Shown here one piece after another: positions 12,046 to 23,516 of a stretch of DNA of 64,000 nucleotides. Under the pieces are notes generated by a model, which worked only from the letters and a program-made list of their open reading frames with translations, did not search any database and was not told the DNA's origin. This DNA comes from Pseudopithomyces maydicus (Eukaryota > Ascomycota > Dothideomycetes > Pleosporales > Didymosphaeriaceae). Location: assembly GCA_026873275.1 (NCBI GenBank), contig JANTUC010000011.1:1612001-1676000 (forward strand). Direction: 5' to 3'. Made by a program: the position numbers and the translations under genes. The number at the start of each line of letters is the position of its first letter. Position 1 is the stretch's first letter.

Positions 12046-13755
12046 ATGCCCCCAAAGAGTGTTCCTCTTGGTGTTGAGACAAGCCCTGCCAGCCAGGGTC
12101 ATCCTATACCACGAAAACCGATCGCCCCAGATGGCGCCTCTTCTCGTCCTGAGACAAGCAGTACCAGCCAAGGTCTTAGTGTACCACGAAAGCCAGTCCC
12201 CTCAAAGGTTGTGTCTCCTGGTCCTGAGATAAGCACTGCTAGTCAGGGTCATAGTATACCACGAAAACCGATCCCCCAAAGCAGCGCGGCTGCTTCGTCG
12301 CGTAATCGTGTACCAGAAGCTCGCCGTCCTCCCCCTTTACCAGTAAAACCCAGTAAGGCGCTGGCAAAAGCGGGTACTACTGCAGCTCAAAATGCCAAAA
12401 AGAACGTGTCGCTGGATAAGCAAACCGCACGGAATCCGACTGCATCAACCCAAGTCAACTCAGTGAGTTCTCGACTGGAAGCTGACCAATGGAAGGCAAA
12501 GTATGAAGAGCAGCTCGCTGAAACGGAGCGGATACGCAAGGAAATGGAAAAAGCTTTGGTTGATAATCAAATCCAGCAAGGAGAGATTACTCAGCTTAAG
12601 GCCTCTTATGAAGCAGTCTCAGATAAAATCATTGATTATCGCGACGAATTCACAAAGTTGAAAGCTCAAGCCAAAATTGCCGGCCAGCTACAAACAGATC
12701 TGAATGTTGCAAAGCATGTAGTCATTCCACCTCTGGAGGAGGAAAACATGATTTTGAAACAAGAACTGAATCGTCTGCTCAATGAATCAGATATTTCTAG
12801 AGGCATGGAAGGACTGGAAGGTCTTGGTGGCGAAAACCCCAATGTGTCCCGTGCAGCCAACGATCTTAGTCAGGCAGCCAGGAACATCGTTGCAGAGAGC
12901 CAAAACTATATCGAGACATTAGAAAAAACTAATGAGACACTCAATGGTAGGTATCTTGAATTGGTCAAGGAATTGCAAAAGGAGAAACATCGCATTACAT
13001 CTTTAGAAGATCGAAATGCCCACCTCGAGGCCGAAGCCGAGAAGTCCTCCAATCGAATCATGCAGCTCAGTAATGACCTCGCTGAGTGTGAAGCCGAAAA
13101 AGGGGGTCTTGAGCTGGAAGTGCGTGAGTTGATGAACAAGAACTCGATGGTAGGAACGATACCAACACCTTCCACTGCTCGCACACCGTCAATGGTCCCC
13201 ACAAATGTCGGCACAGTAAAGTCGGACGTCTCGCCGCTGGTACTTCCAACCCCCATGCACCCGGCAATGAGTAGTTCCAAGAATCATTCTCTAAACGGAC
13301 ATGTTCAGAATGATTCAAGCTTCTTGAGCTCCCCTAAATCGAAGGCCATTCAGACCTGGCCCAAGCCGCCTCTAGATAAGGATCTTCGTATCATGATCAA
13401 TGCCAAAGTCGCAGCGCCAGAGGACGTTGGTTTACTTGGACGTCTTACAGGTATCACTACCAAAGGGACGACATTCCAGATTAACGGTCCGCCCGCAATC
13501 GCTAAAGCTCTTGAAAATGGCATGGAACAGTCCCGGATAGAGTCTGAACGTGCGAATGCGAAGATCCATGAGCTCCAGAGGATCATGTGGAGTCATGTCC
13601 AAGAAATCGAGCGTCTGAAAAAGCAAGGGTGCAGTGTAGCCGAGCATAGAAGTTTGTCTGACGAACTGAAGGCAATGGAGGCTCGGTTTGAGATGCAAGA
13701 ATTGTTCTTGGCCGATTATAGGCGACAGCTGACGGGGATGAAAGGCGACAAGTAA
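12046..13755 (+). CDS. Coiled-coil protein with N-terminal proline-rich repeats
   Basis: Single exon, 569 residues. The first 80 residues hold three copies of a unit ending in SQGxxxPRKPxP, spaced about 25 residues apart. A basic linker with PPPLPVKP, which could bind an SH3 domain, follows at about residue 95. Long heptad-rich coiled coil spans about 145-365 and again about 495-565, separated by a Ser/Pro-rich stretch and a block around 445-490 containing LGRLTGITTKGTTF. I do not recognise a family. The build suggests a scaffold or cytoskeleton-associated adaptor, but that is inference. The repeat units are also clear in DNA, each containing TATACCACGAAAACCGAT or a variant. Confidence 0.75.
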   Translation: MPPKSVPLGVETSPASQGHPIPRKPIAPDGASSRPETSSTSQGLSVPRKPVPSKVVSPGPEISTASQGHSIPRKPIPQSSAAASSRNRVPEARRPPPLPVKPSKALAKAGTTAAQNAKKNVSLDKQTARNPTASTQVNSVSSRLEADQWKAKYEEQLAETERIRKEMEKALVDNQIQQGEITQLKASYEAVSDKIIDYRDEFTKLKAQAKIAGQLQTDLNVAKHVVIPPLEEENMILKQELNRLLNESDISRGMEGLEGLGGENPNVSRAANDLSQAARNIVAESQNYIETLEKTNETLNGRYLELVKELQKEKHRITSLEDRNAHLEAEAEKSSNRIMQLSNDLAECEAEKGGLELEVRELMNKNSMVGTIPTPSTARTPSMVPTNVGTVKSDVSPLVLPTPMHPAMSSSKNHSLNGHVQNDSSFLSSPKSKAIQTWPKPPLDKDLRIMINAKVAAPEDVGLLGRLTGITTKGTTFQINGPPAIAKALENGMEQSRIESERANAKIHELQRIMWSHVQEIERLKKQGCSVAEHRSLSDELKAMEARFEMQELFLADYRRQLTGMKGDK

Positions 13756-14180
13756 AAAGAATGCGTGTTCGTCCGGTTTCTGATCAGTGCTGACGGTGGT
13801 GTTAGCATGCCCTTCGATGTATTAGCAAAGCACCGATCTCAATAATAGCGCTGTAACTGCATTTGCAAACACAGAATAGTATTTGCGCTCTACTTAATTT
13901 GCGAAGCCTATGATGACGTGGAGATCGCAACGTCAGGGTCATTGTCCAAATTAAGTTTAGCGTAACTGCCCTGGACCGGCGCGCAGTTGTGCATTTGGCT
14001 GCCTATTTCCATGAATAGCTTCAGCACCTCTGCTGACACCTTCAATCAAAATGTTTAACACCTGTCCTTCCACTTTTATTTCACTTTAAAATATCGTAAC
14101 GACTAAAATCAGGGTCTACAGAGGTAGTCCTCCCCCAGAACGAGCCCGCTTTCCTGCTTCAACGCCTGCTTGATCTTGCC
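13756..14180. other. Intergenic
   Basis: Spacer of about 425 bases between two plus-strand genes; I see no feature in it. Confidence 0.5.
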
Positions 14181-15205
14181 ATGCATCAGAAGAGCACCAA
14201 ACCCCCAGCAAAATCGACATTGGGGAAGCGTGAGGATAAATTATATGCAGAATTACCGAACACGTACCCCTTTTATGGTGAATGGAAAGGTCATCCGGTA
14301 TGTAGGAATTTCCATGAACATGTCAAGCAGCAGCGGATGCTGAGATAGTTCAGATCGACGACCTGAAAAAGTTTCGCGATCTATTACATGTATATCGACC
14401 CACCCAACCAATCGTGTACTTGGCAGGCGACTCCTCTCTCGACAACAAGTACTGGGTTCCAGGATCCGGTCCAGCTGGTGAACCTTTAGATGTTCAAGTT
14501 CCGGAGATTTACTACCATGCGCTCCGCCAACCGACGCCAAAGCCGGACGTAGCATTCTGGATGAATCATGCATTAGGCGATCGCGCGACATGTATCAACG
14601 CTGCCGTCGAAGCATCGATGCTACGAGAAAGAGACGCCGACCTTCTGCCCCACGACGAATTCATCCGCGACAACATCCGGAAGGAAGACGTCCTCATTGT
14701 TAGCGTGGGCTGCAACGATATCGCGATGAGCCCGAATTTTTCGACCATCTGGCGCATGCTTGCGCTTTCTTATCTCACCGGGTCGTCCTCTATTGAGAAA
14801 GGCGATGCATTGTGTCTGCCCTACTTCGCGCATCTTTTCGGGACTCAAACCCAGACCTACATCGATCGGCTATGCTCGAAAACAAAACCTCGCGCCGTAG
14901 TCCTCTGCATGATCTATTTCCCGCTGGAAGCGCAGTACGGGCAGGAGGGCTGGGCAGATCTACCGTTGAAGGCTTTAGGGTATAGTAGGAATCCTGGAAA
15001 GTTACAAACAGCAATCAGACAAATGTACGAGATGGGGACGAAGAGAGTAAAGGTTGAAGGGACGGAGGTAATACCATGTGCGCTGTACGAATCACTCGAT
15101 GGGACTTGCAAAGAAGACTACGTCGCTAGGGTAGAGCCGAGTAGTCGCGGCGGAAGGAAGATGGCAGAGCAATTCATGACTCTGATTGATAAATTAATAG
15201 AGTGA
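14181..15205 (+). CDS. SGNH/GDSL-like hydrolase, possibly non-canonical
   Basis: Two exons, 14181-14297 and 14354-15205, joined in phase 0 across a 56-base intron (GTATGT to CAG); 322 residues. The first-exon peptide leads into a hydrophobic strand YRPTQPIVYLAGDSSLDNKY, which matches block I of the SGNH fold (GDS with the nucleophile Ser). VGCNDI supplies a block III-like G-x-N-D. The end of the protein has DYVARVEPSS where a block V Asp-x-x-His would be expected, and I see no His there. No signal peptide is visible. Families with this fold act on esters, but here the substrate and even the activity are uncertain. An alternative is a fungal SGNH-fold family with a different catalytic arrangement. 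Confidence 0.65.
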
Positions 15206-16226
15206 GAAGAATGAACTTGTTCTTTACACTCCTAGTTCAGATAGAGAGATGAAAGCTCCAATGTCGTATTTTCCGCCTAATGAAGGAAGGATGATATAAT
15301 TCCTATTTCATCTAGTCAGCTCCACACCCACTGCTATTGTTTTCAAAATACAAGACATTATTCCCATGTTCTAACACTAGGAGATAAGCGTGCGCAGCAA
15401 ACTAAAATTATGTGAATATACTGCGAGGTAGGCATTATACTATCAGTGTCTGGACTTTTATCGTGAGAACCTAGAGAGGCCATGCTGACTCCAGCCAAAG
15501 ACAAAACAGACACAGCAAACTCATTGACAATGAGCACCAGAACAGGGTAGTATACTAGTAATCCATGTTTACTCTTCCAAATAGTAAACATTCCAAGTGG
15601 ATTGAAAACCAGAAATTCAGTGAAGATATAAATCAGAGCTAGACAATTCTGGAGATGGATAATTTGGGTTTCTCACTCCTCAATACAATTAGTTTTATAT
15701 CCGCTGTCATAAATCATGAATCATGAATTCATCCAAGTTTAACGTAAAACTATAGATTATGTTATATATTGTGAGATCTTTGAACAAAAAGCTGCGATCG
15801 ACTTGGCATATGTCAAACCTTGCGCTAGCTACCGATCATCTACAGACGCACAGGACCGCCTCACTCATGAATTTCTCGAGGTATATGTGATGATAGAGAT
15901 AAAAGACATGTAATTACAGAAACATGCACAAACGTTGATTTCTCGAGATTCTGACTGCTCGGTTCTACGCTTCTGCGTTTCTGCCTGGAACATGGACAGA
16001 TTAGTCCTTCGCTTATTCTAAATTTCAACCCAAGTACTGACAAACAAACAGGTAGTGGGCAATGGAGTTCTCAAAGATCTATATAGCTCCATGCTGCCCC
16101 TCTTCCTGGTTCTGCTTGATTCCCATTCCACAAGTGCTCCGCTGCCCCGACCCGAGACCTCCCACACGAGACCCCCCACCCACAGTGCTATCGAGCCAGT
16201 TATCTGCATCGACTCCAGATTTCGAA
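15206..16226. other. Intergenic, AT-rich, with one dispersed-repeat fragment
   Basis: About 1 kb of AT-rich sequence without a gene. It includes a fragment of a dispersed repeat at 15474-15520 that recurs at 36.4 and 45.3 kb. Confidence 0.55.
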
Positions 16227-17351
16227 ATGAATAACCAAGGAATGAATCCCTCACTTGATGAGCTCGTGCGAACCTCGATCACCCAGACTGGGGGCATCGA
16301 GGACATTATCAAAGAGACAGTAGCGAAGGTACGTACTATCCATAAGTCATTCACTTATGCTACTGAGACTTACCGTCATGACTAGGCCACCCAAGGGCTT
16401 CGACTCGAGAACGCCGTCCTCAAGGAGAAGCTTGACGAGGCGAAAGAGAAGATCGAGTGGCTGGACCAGCTTGTCGCCAACAATGAGAGCGACAAGGCTC
16501 AAGCGTTGAAGGACCAGCGCAACCGCCTCCGCGAGATCGGGGGCCACGAATTCCGGCGCACTCTCGATGCGCATGATATGAAAGAGGCGAAGGACCGCCG
16601 CGAGATTGCATTCCTGGAAGCGAACTTCCTGCACTCGCGGAGCAAATCGGCCGGACAAGGTGGCTATCTGCAGCGAAGCCACCAGTCGATGCCCTTCTTG
16701 CCAGAGGCACCGGCACACGACACGACGCAGGCCTGGATAGACTCTCTACCGGCGAATCCTACGCCTCTGCACGCCACACAGGGACCCTCAACGGTGAGGC
16801 AAGCAATACTCCCTCGTACCCGTTCTTCGGTGGCACTTGCTGCGCCTGGTCGGGTTTCAGAAGAAGCGACACCACGGCAGTATCCTGAACGGGGACACAA
16901 ACGGTCCTACACTCTGGACCCAATTGCGCAGTCTCCGCCTCCTCGCGACTATGTCTCTCCTCAGCCCCAGAAGCCACGGCCAGTAGTGCCTTCGTTCATC
17001 TCCAGGCCCAAACCGAAATTGGACCGGTACGAAAGCCCCTTCTTCTGCCAAAAGTGTGGCGAGAAGTTTTCGGTTGAAGCGATAGGTGTTTTTGAGAGTC
17101 ACCTGTCGAAGTGCCAGGGTACGGAGAAGCCTGATGGGGTGGAGACTGGTGACCTGAGGGAACTTGCTCTGGTTCGGAGCAACAGCTCGAATAGCTTTGG
17201 CCCTAGACGCGCGTTTGGCCTACATAGTATGCCAAACCTGCATGAGCGATTGACGAAGGTTGGTCTGCAGGGTACTGCGGGGAACAGGTCTTTCTTCAAT
17301 CTACCGATCTTCAAGTTCCCCCAGTCCGAGTCTCCAACTAAGGAGGACTGA
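16227..17351 (+). CDS. Coiled-coil protein with C-terminal C2HC zinc finger
   Basis: Two exons, 16227-16328 and 16386-17351, with an in-phase 57-base intron; 355 residues. Residues 25-110 form an acidic/basic coiled coil. A disordered Pro/Ser-rich middle follows. Residues 255-277 contain one zinc-binding finger: CQKC, 14 residues, then His, three residues and Cys (C255, C258, H273, C277). Coiled coil plus a single terminal C2HC/C2H2-like finger resembles cargo or ubiquitin receptors such as the TAX1BP1/NDP52 group in layout only; I do not claim homology. The open frame continues upstream to 16062, but that stretch is Pro/Cys-rich and unlikely to be translated. Function is unknown. Confidence 0.7.
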
Positions 17352-17901
17352 TTGCGGCCAGCCGTCTCGGAGACGGTTGGGAAGTTCGAGGGAAACAGGG
17401 AAACAGATGTTCCCATGGTATTTAGTTGTGCATCTAGTAGGGATGGTGTTTTTTTCAGCGTGTTGCTAGATATTTCCGTTGATCAGGCGTACAAGATTGA
17501 ATTGATGATTTTTTTCATTTGTTCTTTATCTTACTGGGGTGATCAGAATTTCACTTGAACTTAGTTACAAACAGGTCTTTGAAAAAGAATTGTGCACCGA
17601 GTCTTAGTTGACTTGCCAACCGTAAACGTATCCGCTCCGTTGGTGACGCCACCCAACAAACCACTTCACCCTAGGTACACGACCTCAACGTTCTAAACGC
17701 CGCTCACACCTAGTCGCTTCCGAAGAATATATAAACCGACCTAGCTGCCCCTCACAACCTTCATCCATATTTCCCGCGACAAAAGCTTTCCACGACAGAG
17801 CTATTACAATAGCCGCACCACCCATACTTAAATTCCCTTTCAAGTTCCGGAGCTACATACCGAAACTCAGCCTTTCCACTCCACGTCAGAACATTAACAT
17901 C
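17352..17901. other. Intergenic with promoter of the next gene
   Basis: Spacer of 550 bases. The second half has a TATA box at 17728-17735 and pyrimidine-rich sequence typical of a fungal promoter and 5' leader. Confidence 0.55.
17728..17735 (+). promoter_or_regulatory. TATA box
   Basis: TATATAAA lies about 170 bases before the ATG at 17902, followed by a pyrimidine-rich leader. The position is reasonable for a TATA element with a longish 5' UTR. Confidence 0.45.
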
Positions 17902-18588
17902 ATGACGAAAAAGAATTCCAACACGCTTCCCAACTCTAAGGATGCCACATCCAAGTGGACCGGCGCCGCATCCATCACATCTCTATCGTCAGGCAAATGT
18001 TCTACATCCAAGCCACCTCAGCCGCGCTCTGGCTTGAACAACAGCCGTTGGGCCACCACGAGTGCTCAAGACAATTCAGCCAACGACACTCGCTCGGGCA
18101 AGACCAAAGGCGGTCAACAAATGGTAAGTCCTCGATACTTCCCCTTCTAAAAACACACTATTGATTCGACGAAGCTCGCCCCAGTTCCTGACGCTCCAGC
18201 CTCCCAACAGAAAGGTGCTCCCAGCAAGTGGACCAACGCCGCCTCAGTGACCTCCCTCGACACCGGCAAGCGGGCCAATCTTCGCGGTGGCCTGCAAAAC
18301 AGCCGTTTCGCCGCCGCACCCGTTGAAGCCAAACCAGCGATCTCTACCGCCGCCACTCCCCAAGCCGATAGCAAGCAGAATGATGACGAGCCAGAGCGTA
18401 GCCCGGGCTTGAAGCTGCTTGCGGAGATGAACCGTAAGAATCGGGAGAAGCTTCTCGGTTCTGCGAAGAACGGCAGCCTTCAGCTTTTGAACAGCCAGTG
18501 GGCGGATCCGGAGGTCAAGGAGAAGAAGAGCGAGGACTACAAGAAGATGTTGGAGGAAGAGGAGAAGAAGAAGAAGGATGCGCCTTGA
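17902..18588 (+). CDS. Small basic protein with a duplicated SKWT motif
   Basis: Two exons, 17902-18123 and 18211-18588, joined in phase 0 over an 87-base intron; 199 residues. Exon 1 contains SKWTGAASITSLSSGK and then GLNNSRWA; exon 2 begins almost at once with SKWTNAASVTSLDTGK and then GLQNSRFA. The protein is therefore an internal duplication split by an intron. The C-terminus is highly charged and helical (about 140-199), ending in a Glu/Lys run. No known domain is recognised. It is probably disordered with a helical tail, and could bind nucleic acid or protein. The match of the two repeats confirms the chosen splice acceptor among several AGs. Confidence 0.7.
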
Positions 18589-18862
18589 GGGCGGATGCAC
18601 CTTGAAGGCGGATGGTATGGTGATCTGTGGATTTTATCATGGGCATGTCTCCACGGGCGGCGCTTCCTGTGGAGCTATCTGGGTTTGTAATGGGTTTTGA
18701 GTCATTTCTGGGCGGGGGTTTCATTCTGTACGGACTGCTAGGTCTTCCACTGGCGTTATATACCAAGAGTCACATCAGGCCAGTCTTTTATGTAATCTGT
18801 CCGGCTTTCATTGCAAATCTATATTCAAACGCGCACTAACAAAAAATTTCACATCCGCAAAA

Positions 18863-19778
18863 CTACAAGAAACGCTTAGTACCCAGGTGCGAAATGAAGT
18901 CTCCCGAATCCTTCATCGTGATACCCTCGATGACCTTCAACTGCAAATCCACACTCTCCTCAGGCGTGATGATACCCTTGAAGTTAGGTTCATATTTACG
19001 GAAAGCCTGGGTCAGACCATCCTGGAGAGCTGCAAGTTGTGGGGGGACTAGCAATTCACTGTTAGCTATAAGACTCTAGCGAATCATGATTAGCTGCACT
19101 TACCAGGCCCATTGGGATCTGCCTGGGTCTGCACAAAGCCTGGGCTGAGAGACAAGAAAATGACGCCGTCGTTCTTGTACAGAGCAGCATACTTGGAGGT
19201 AACAATGTTGGCTCCGGCTTTGGACACCGAGTACGGGATCGATGCTGCGATCTCCGTGGTGAGGATGATTTCTTGGTCCGCCATGCCGGAGCTGATGACG
19301 ATGACTTTCTTGATGTTGCTCTTCTTGACGAGGTCGATGTATGCGTTCACCGTGAAGACGATACCCGCGACATTGGCGTGCATGCTTGCGTTCAGGTCAT
19401 CGAGGAATAACTGCTCTTGGCCGACATAATCCGCAGCCGTGAGGTGGCCAGTGGCGTATGGCAGGTAAGCGCCGTTGACAATCAGGTAGTCGACGACACC
19501 ACCGGTGAGCTTGGATGTTTCGGCAGCTGCGGCATTGAGAGATGCAACGTCTGTCAAATCACCCTTTAGGATGTGGACGTTCGATGGAAGGTTATCAGCT
19601 GATACTTTGGCCTTGACGGCGTCTGGGGAACGAGCAATGCCAATGATGGTGTTGTCAGGGTTTGCAGAAAGTGTCTTGAGGAATTGATACTTGAATTTGT
19701 TAGAGGATGGCTTGGGAACAGAGAAGTGATACGAACACCTAGGCCTCGAGAGGCACCGACAATGACGTAGGAAGGCAT
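18863..19778 (-). CDS. Short-chain dehydrogenase/reductase (SDR)
   Basis: Three exons, 19778-19737, 19689-19104 and 19047-18863; 270 residues with all phases consistent. The tiny first exon encodes MPSYVIVGASRGLG, holding the TGxxxGxG-type nucleotide-binding motif (here GASRGLG). The second holds the catalytic Ser (VISSG) and the YSVSK form of the YxxxK pair. The third supplies the C-terminal helices. This is a classical SDR using NAD(P)H, and cytosolic since no signal or membrane segment is seen. Fungal relatives are mostly uncharacterised, so the substrate is unknown. It is convergent with the SKWT gene, 274 bases away. Confidence 0.9.
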
Positions 19779-21656
19779 TTTGATTGACGTTTGTTAGGAG
19801 GTGGCTTTGGATGTTGAGACTTTGAATGCAATTGTCAGTTTGTACTGTGATGAGGGCTTGTATATTTCCGCAGCAGCGACCTCCGATATATATACTCATT
19901 CCCTGGACTGGCCTGAAGGCATAACGCCCGTAGTGCCAGACACGATTTCAAATCTACCCACAACCGCGCACCAAATCCTGCGGACTCTTCATATTCAGGC
20001 AAGCGTGAGTTACACTGTTTTTGGATTAATAATTGACCATTGCCAGGCGTTCAAGTTCACCTTCACGATAGTATCTGCAGCGTACTTCGTCTCAGTGTAC
20101 GATGGTAAGTATTCGCGCGGGACTAGCGGACTGGCCAATGAGACGCGAGTGGGTACTACAGACACTAACCACTTCGGGATTTTACTCTTTCTGCTTTTGG
20201 AACCCAGGTACCCATAACAGTGGGGCGAATTATTAATCTTTCGATGGGGCGGGCAAGAATCCACGAGAATGAGATGAGCTCGTCGGACGAAATCTGGCGC
20301 CTTGTGTTTGGCTTATATCGCGTGGAAGCAATAACGTTAGCATGCATGTGAAATCCTGCCGAATCAGACGAGGTCGGATGGTCTACTTTGCTATCTCCAG
20401 CGTACATGCAGTGTGCTGTGGGCGAGTCATGAACAGCTGCGTCTTCATATTTATGCGAAAGCCCCACCTAGCTTTACTTGAACTGTAGTCTCAATTTGCC
20501 TCAGCGTTTCAAAGTTCCAAGGTTGCGATATAGGCACGTGACCGATGTCTGCCCGGGCCCGGGCCAGCGGGCTACTCAAAATCTGATCCAGGAATCAGAA
20601 GTAATTTTCGCATATTCTCTCGTCTTCCACGTCTCCAAATGCGCATCCAATGTATTTGACGAGGACATGAGATGATGCAAACTCAGCAGGTCAAGAAGCG
20701 CAGAGATATCCAGTATATCTATACGGTTATATTCCAAACCCAATCCAAATTTCTGAGGACATTCGCAACTTTGAGACGCTCAAAATGATCATTCCATTTG
20801 CTACAATCTCTTGAGAGTATAGAGATATGGGAGTTAATTGCCACAAAGTATCTACGTTAACTGTTTGAGTGGTTACGCTTATTAGTATGGGTTTAGTGCA
20901 AAGGTTACTTGGATTTTCTTTCCCTGCCCCAGCTTGGACAAATGTGCAGAACATTTGAAAGGAAGAACAAAAGAGGTCAAGAAGTTGAGAATTCGAAAAG
21001 TCGGGATATCCTTCTTGGACGTTACTTTTAAATTGCGAGACCTCCACGTTCCACACCTGCCCGTGCCCATCTGGGCCTTACAGCGGGCAGAAACGTACAA
21101 AAGCGTAAAAAACATATACCCTTACCCTGTACAGATCTTATAAGACGCTGATAGTATCCACAGCTATGACATATTTCAATCTACTTACTCGCGCATTATT
21201 TAAATCCCCTTAAAGAAAGCCCGCCAACGCTACCCTAGCGAGATGTATACTGCTCCCATTGACCTTCTACGCACGAGTAAATAGTAGCAGCTCTCAGATG
21301 TTTTAAAACATTTTTATTCCTAAACAAGAAGCGACTCCTACGATGCCGATTTGTCATCCAGTGTCTGGTGGAGATCCTCCTCCGCAAGTCCGCCAAGTCC
21401 TCCGCAAGTCCTCCGCAACTAGTCTCCCAATCGGACCTAGTATCCCGCTATGGATCCATTCCTATCATTATCTTCAATTGCAAAAGCTATATGATATCCA
21501 CATATGCTCCGCAAAGCTTTGTAATATGAAACCTCTCGCAGAGACACCAAAAACCACGTTGCAGTACTTTAAATGTTCTTTACTGGCTTCATCACCATCC
21601 GCTCCCCCTCTCAGCATCGCAAAAACAACCCAGTCGTACACTAACATAGCTCAAAA
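19779..21656. other. Intergenic, AT-rich
   Basis: Nearly 1.9 kb with no supported gene. GC content falls through 20.5-21.3 kb. Short open frames (for example 19801-20217 plus) lack domains and begin inside the promoter of the SDR gene. I see no clear repeat. Confidence 0.5.
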
Positions 21657-22908
21657 ATGACAACTCCTTCCCCAATGCCACACATCACCATCGCCATCAC
21701 AGGCGCCACCGGTACCCAAGGTCACGCCGTCATCTCCGCCCTCGCATCTCAGAACGCCGCTCTCCCCACCCCACGTACCCTATCCATCCGCGCTCTCGTC
21801 CGCAACCCCTCTTCCCCCAAATCACAACTTCTATTGAAACTTTCGCAAAAAGACACATCCGTCAACCTCATCCCTGCGGACTTCACCTCGCCGGAAAGTC
21901 TCCGCTCTGCGTTGGCCCCAGATGCTAGCGGGCGGGTCGTCGACAGTGTGTTTCTTAACACAACTCCAACCTTTGCCGATCCAGAGGAGGAGGTTCGCCA
22001 TGCAACCGCAGTGCTGGATGCTGCGCGGGACGCGGGTGTGAGACATGTTGTATACGTAAGTGACAAAGCCCATCCTTGATATTCCTACCTGCCTATATAC
22101 CCACAAATGTGCATACCATCACCTAAACCCAATCCCACCTGAACTCACCCCATCCCTCCAACTAACCCCAAACAGACCTCCGTCCTCGCCCTCACACCCC
22201 CCACCCCTACCTACCTCTCCGGCCTCCCCTCCTGGGTCTCCCCCTCCGCCCTCCACGCCCTTTCTTCCCCCTCCCAACCCTCCCAACCCCCTCCTCTTCC
22301 TCCTCACCTATCCTCGACCTTCCCCCACCACCTCAACCCGCACCTTCCTCCGCGGCTACTTCGGCGCCAAAATCGAAATCGAACACCGCGTCAAAACCTG
22401 GGGCCACACATGGAGCATCCTGCGCCCCGCCTGGTTCATGACCAACTTCCTACCCGCCTCATCCGGGAACTACTTCCCCGAGCTGGGCAGCGAAAAGCCC
22501 GTGCTCAAGAGCGCGATCGGCAGGGGAAAAAGGATGATGTTGGTGGACCCAGCGGACATTGGGGCCGTGGGCGCGAGGGCGTTGCTAGGGAAGGCGGAAG
22601 GGGGAGCTGGCTTGGTGGGGAAGGTTGTCGATGTGGGGGGTGAGGCTTTGGGGTTGGAGGAGATTGCGAGGGTGCTGGGGGAGGCGGCGGGGGTGGAGGT
22701 CGGGGTGGAGTTTGTGGGGGAGGAGGAGGCGAGGAGGGAGGTGTTGGAGGGCAATGTGCAGAGGGATGCGCAGGCGTGGCATGCGGAGTTGATGGATTGC
22801 ATGGAGCCTGGGGATTTGGAAGGGGTGATTGGGCGGGCGCCGAGGGGGTTGGCGGAGTTTTTGAGGGGTTGTAGGGGCGAGGAGGGGGTTGTGAGGTTGA
22901 GGATTTGA
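21657..22908 (+). CDS. NmrA-like NAD(P)-binding protein, reading frame broken
   Basis: Exon 1 (21657 to about 22055) encodes a Rossmann start, ITIAITGATGTQGHAV, and ends at RHVVY before donor GTAAGT. The acceptor at 22173-22175 resumes with TSVLALTPPTPTYLSG, which fits NmrA/HSCARG-like proteins (VVYxSV). The conserved part TFLRGYFGAKIEIEHRV, then TWSILRPAWFMTNF, lies in a different frame. No AG exists between to serve as a second acceptor. The net shift is +1, and it must fall within the C-rich stretch 22180-22330. Family members sense or use NADP(H), some as redox-responsive regulators. Either the gene is broken or the C-run lengths are wrong. The 3' half switches to a strongly G-rich coding strand. 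Confidence 0.7.
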
Positions 22909-23516
22909 TGGAATTTTTCATGTCGAAATTACATGAGTATCTGTAAATATATACTGTCTTTATATTTTCTTCTCCTGCCAAGTCTGTCGCGACTACTACC
23001 GCGTCGGCTGTAACAGGCGCAACGGCGAGTCTGGAGCTGTTGTCTATAGGACCGACGAGCAGCGTGAGCGCTATCAAACCAATAAATATGGGTATAAATA
23101 TATATAATTATCATCATCAGCTCTACCGTATGAACTAAATTGACGTAAAGTGAGCGGGGAGGTATGTATGCATGATGAGATGGTGAGAATGGAGTTCTTA
23201 TGGACATATATATATGAGCGGGATAGAATTTGGATACTTTTATCTTATATGCAAGTTCCAGCAGCTATCTGTTGCCCTAGAGCTGATATCAACATGTACT
23301 GATGTAAGCCCGGTGGTGCAATGTGTGGAAAGGGAGATCACATTCCCATTCAACCTGGCGGTGCACCCCGCGACTGCCTTCTCTCACCTTTAAACGCGCC
23401 ACCTTGGTGTCTGCCTTAGACTGCGCAACTGACACATTATCGCGATATATTATAATAAATTATATTTGAATGCCTATATCTATTTTAATTTTGAAAAAAT
23501 TGCCGTCGACCTGAAC

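Noticed and set aside
16062..16226. Upstream extension of the C2HC gene start
   Set aside because: The extra 55 residues are Pro/Cys-rich and overlap a likely 5' leader; the Met at 16227 gives a natural start.
19801..20217. Plus-strand frame of 138 codons
   Set aside because: It begins in the SDR promoter, has no features and ends in AT-rich spacer.
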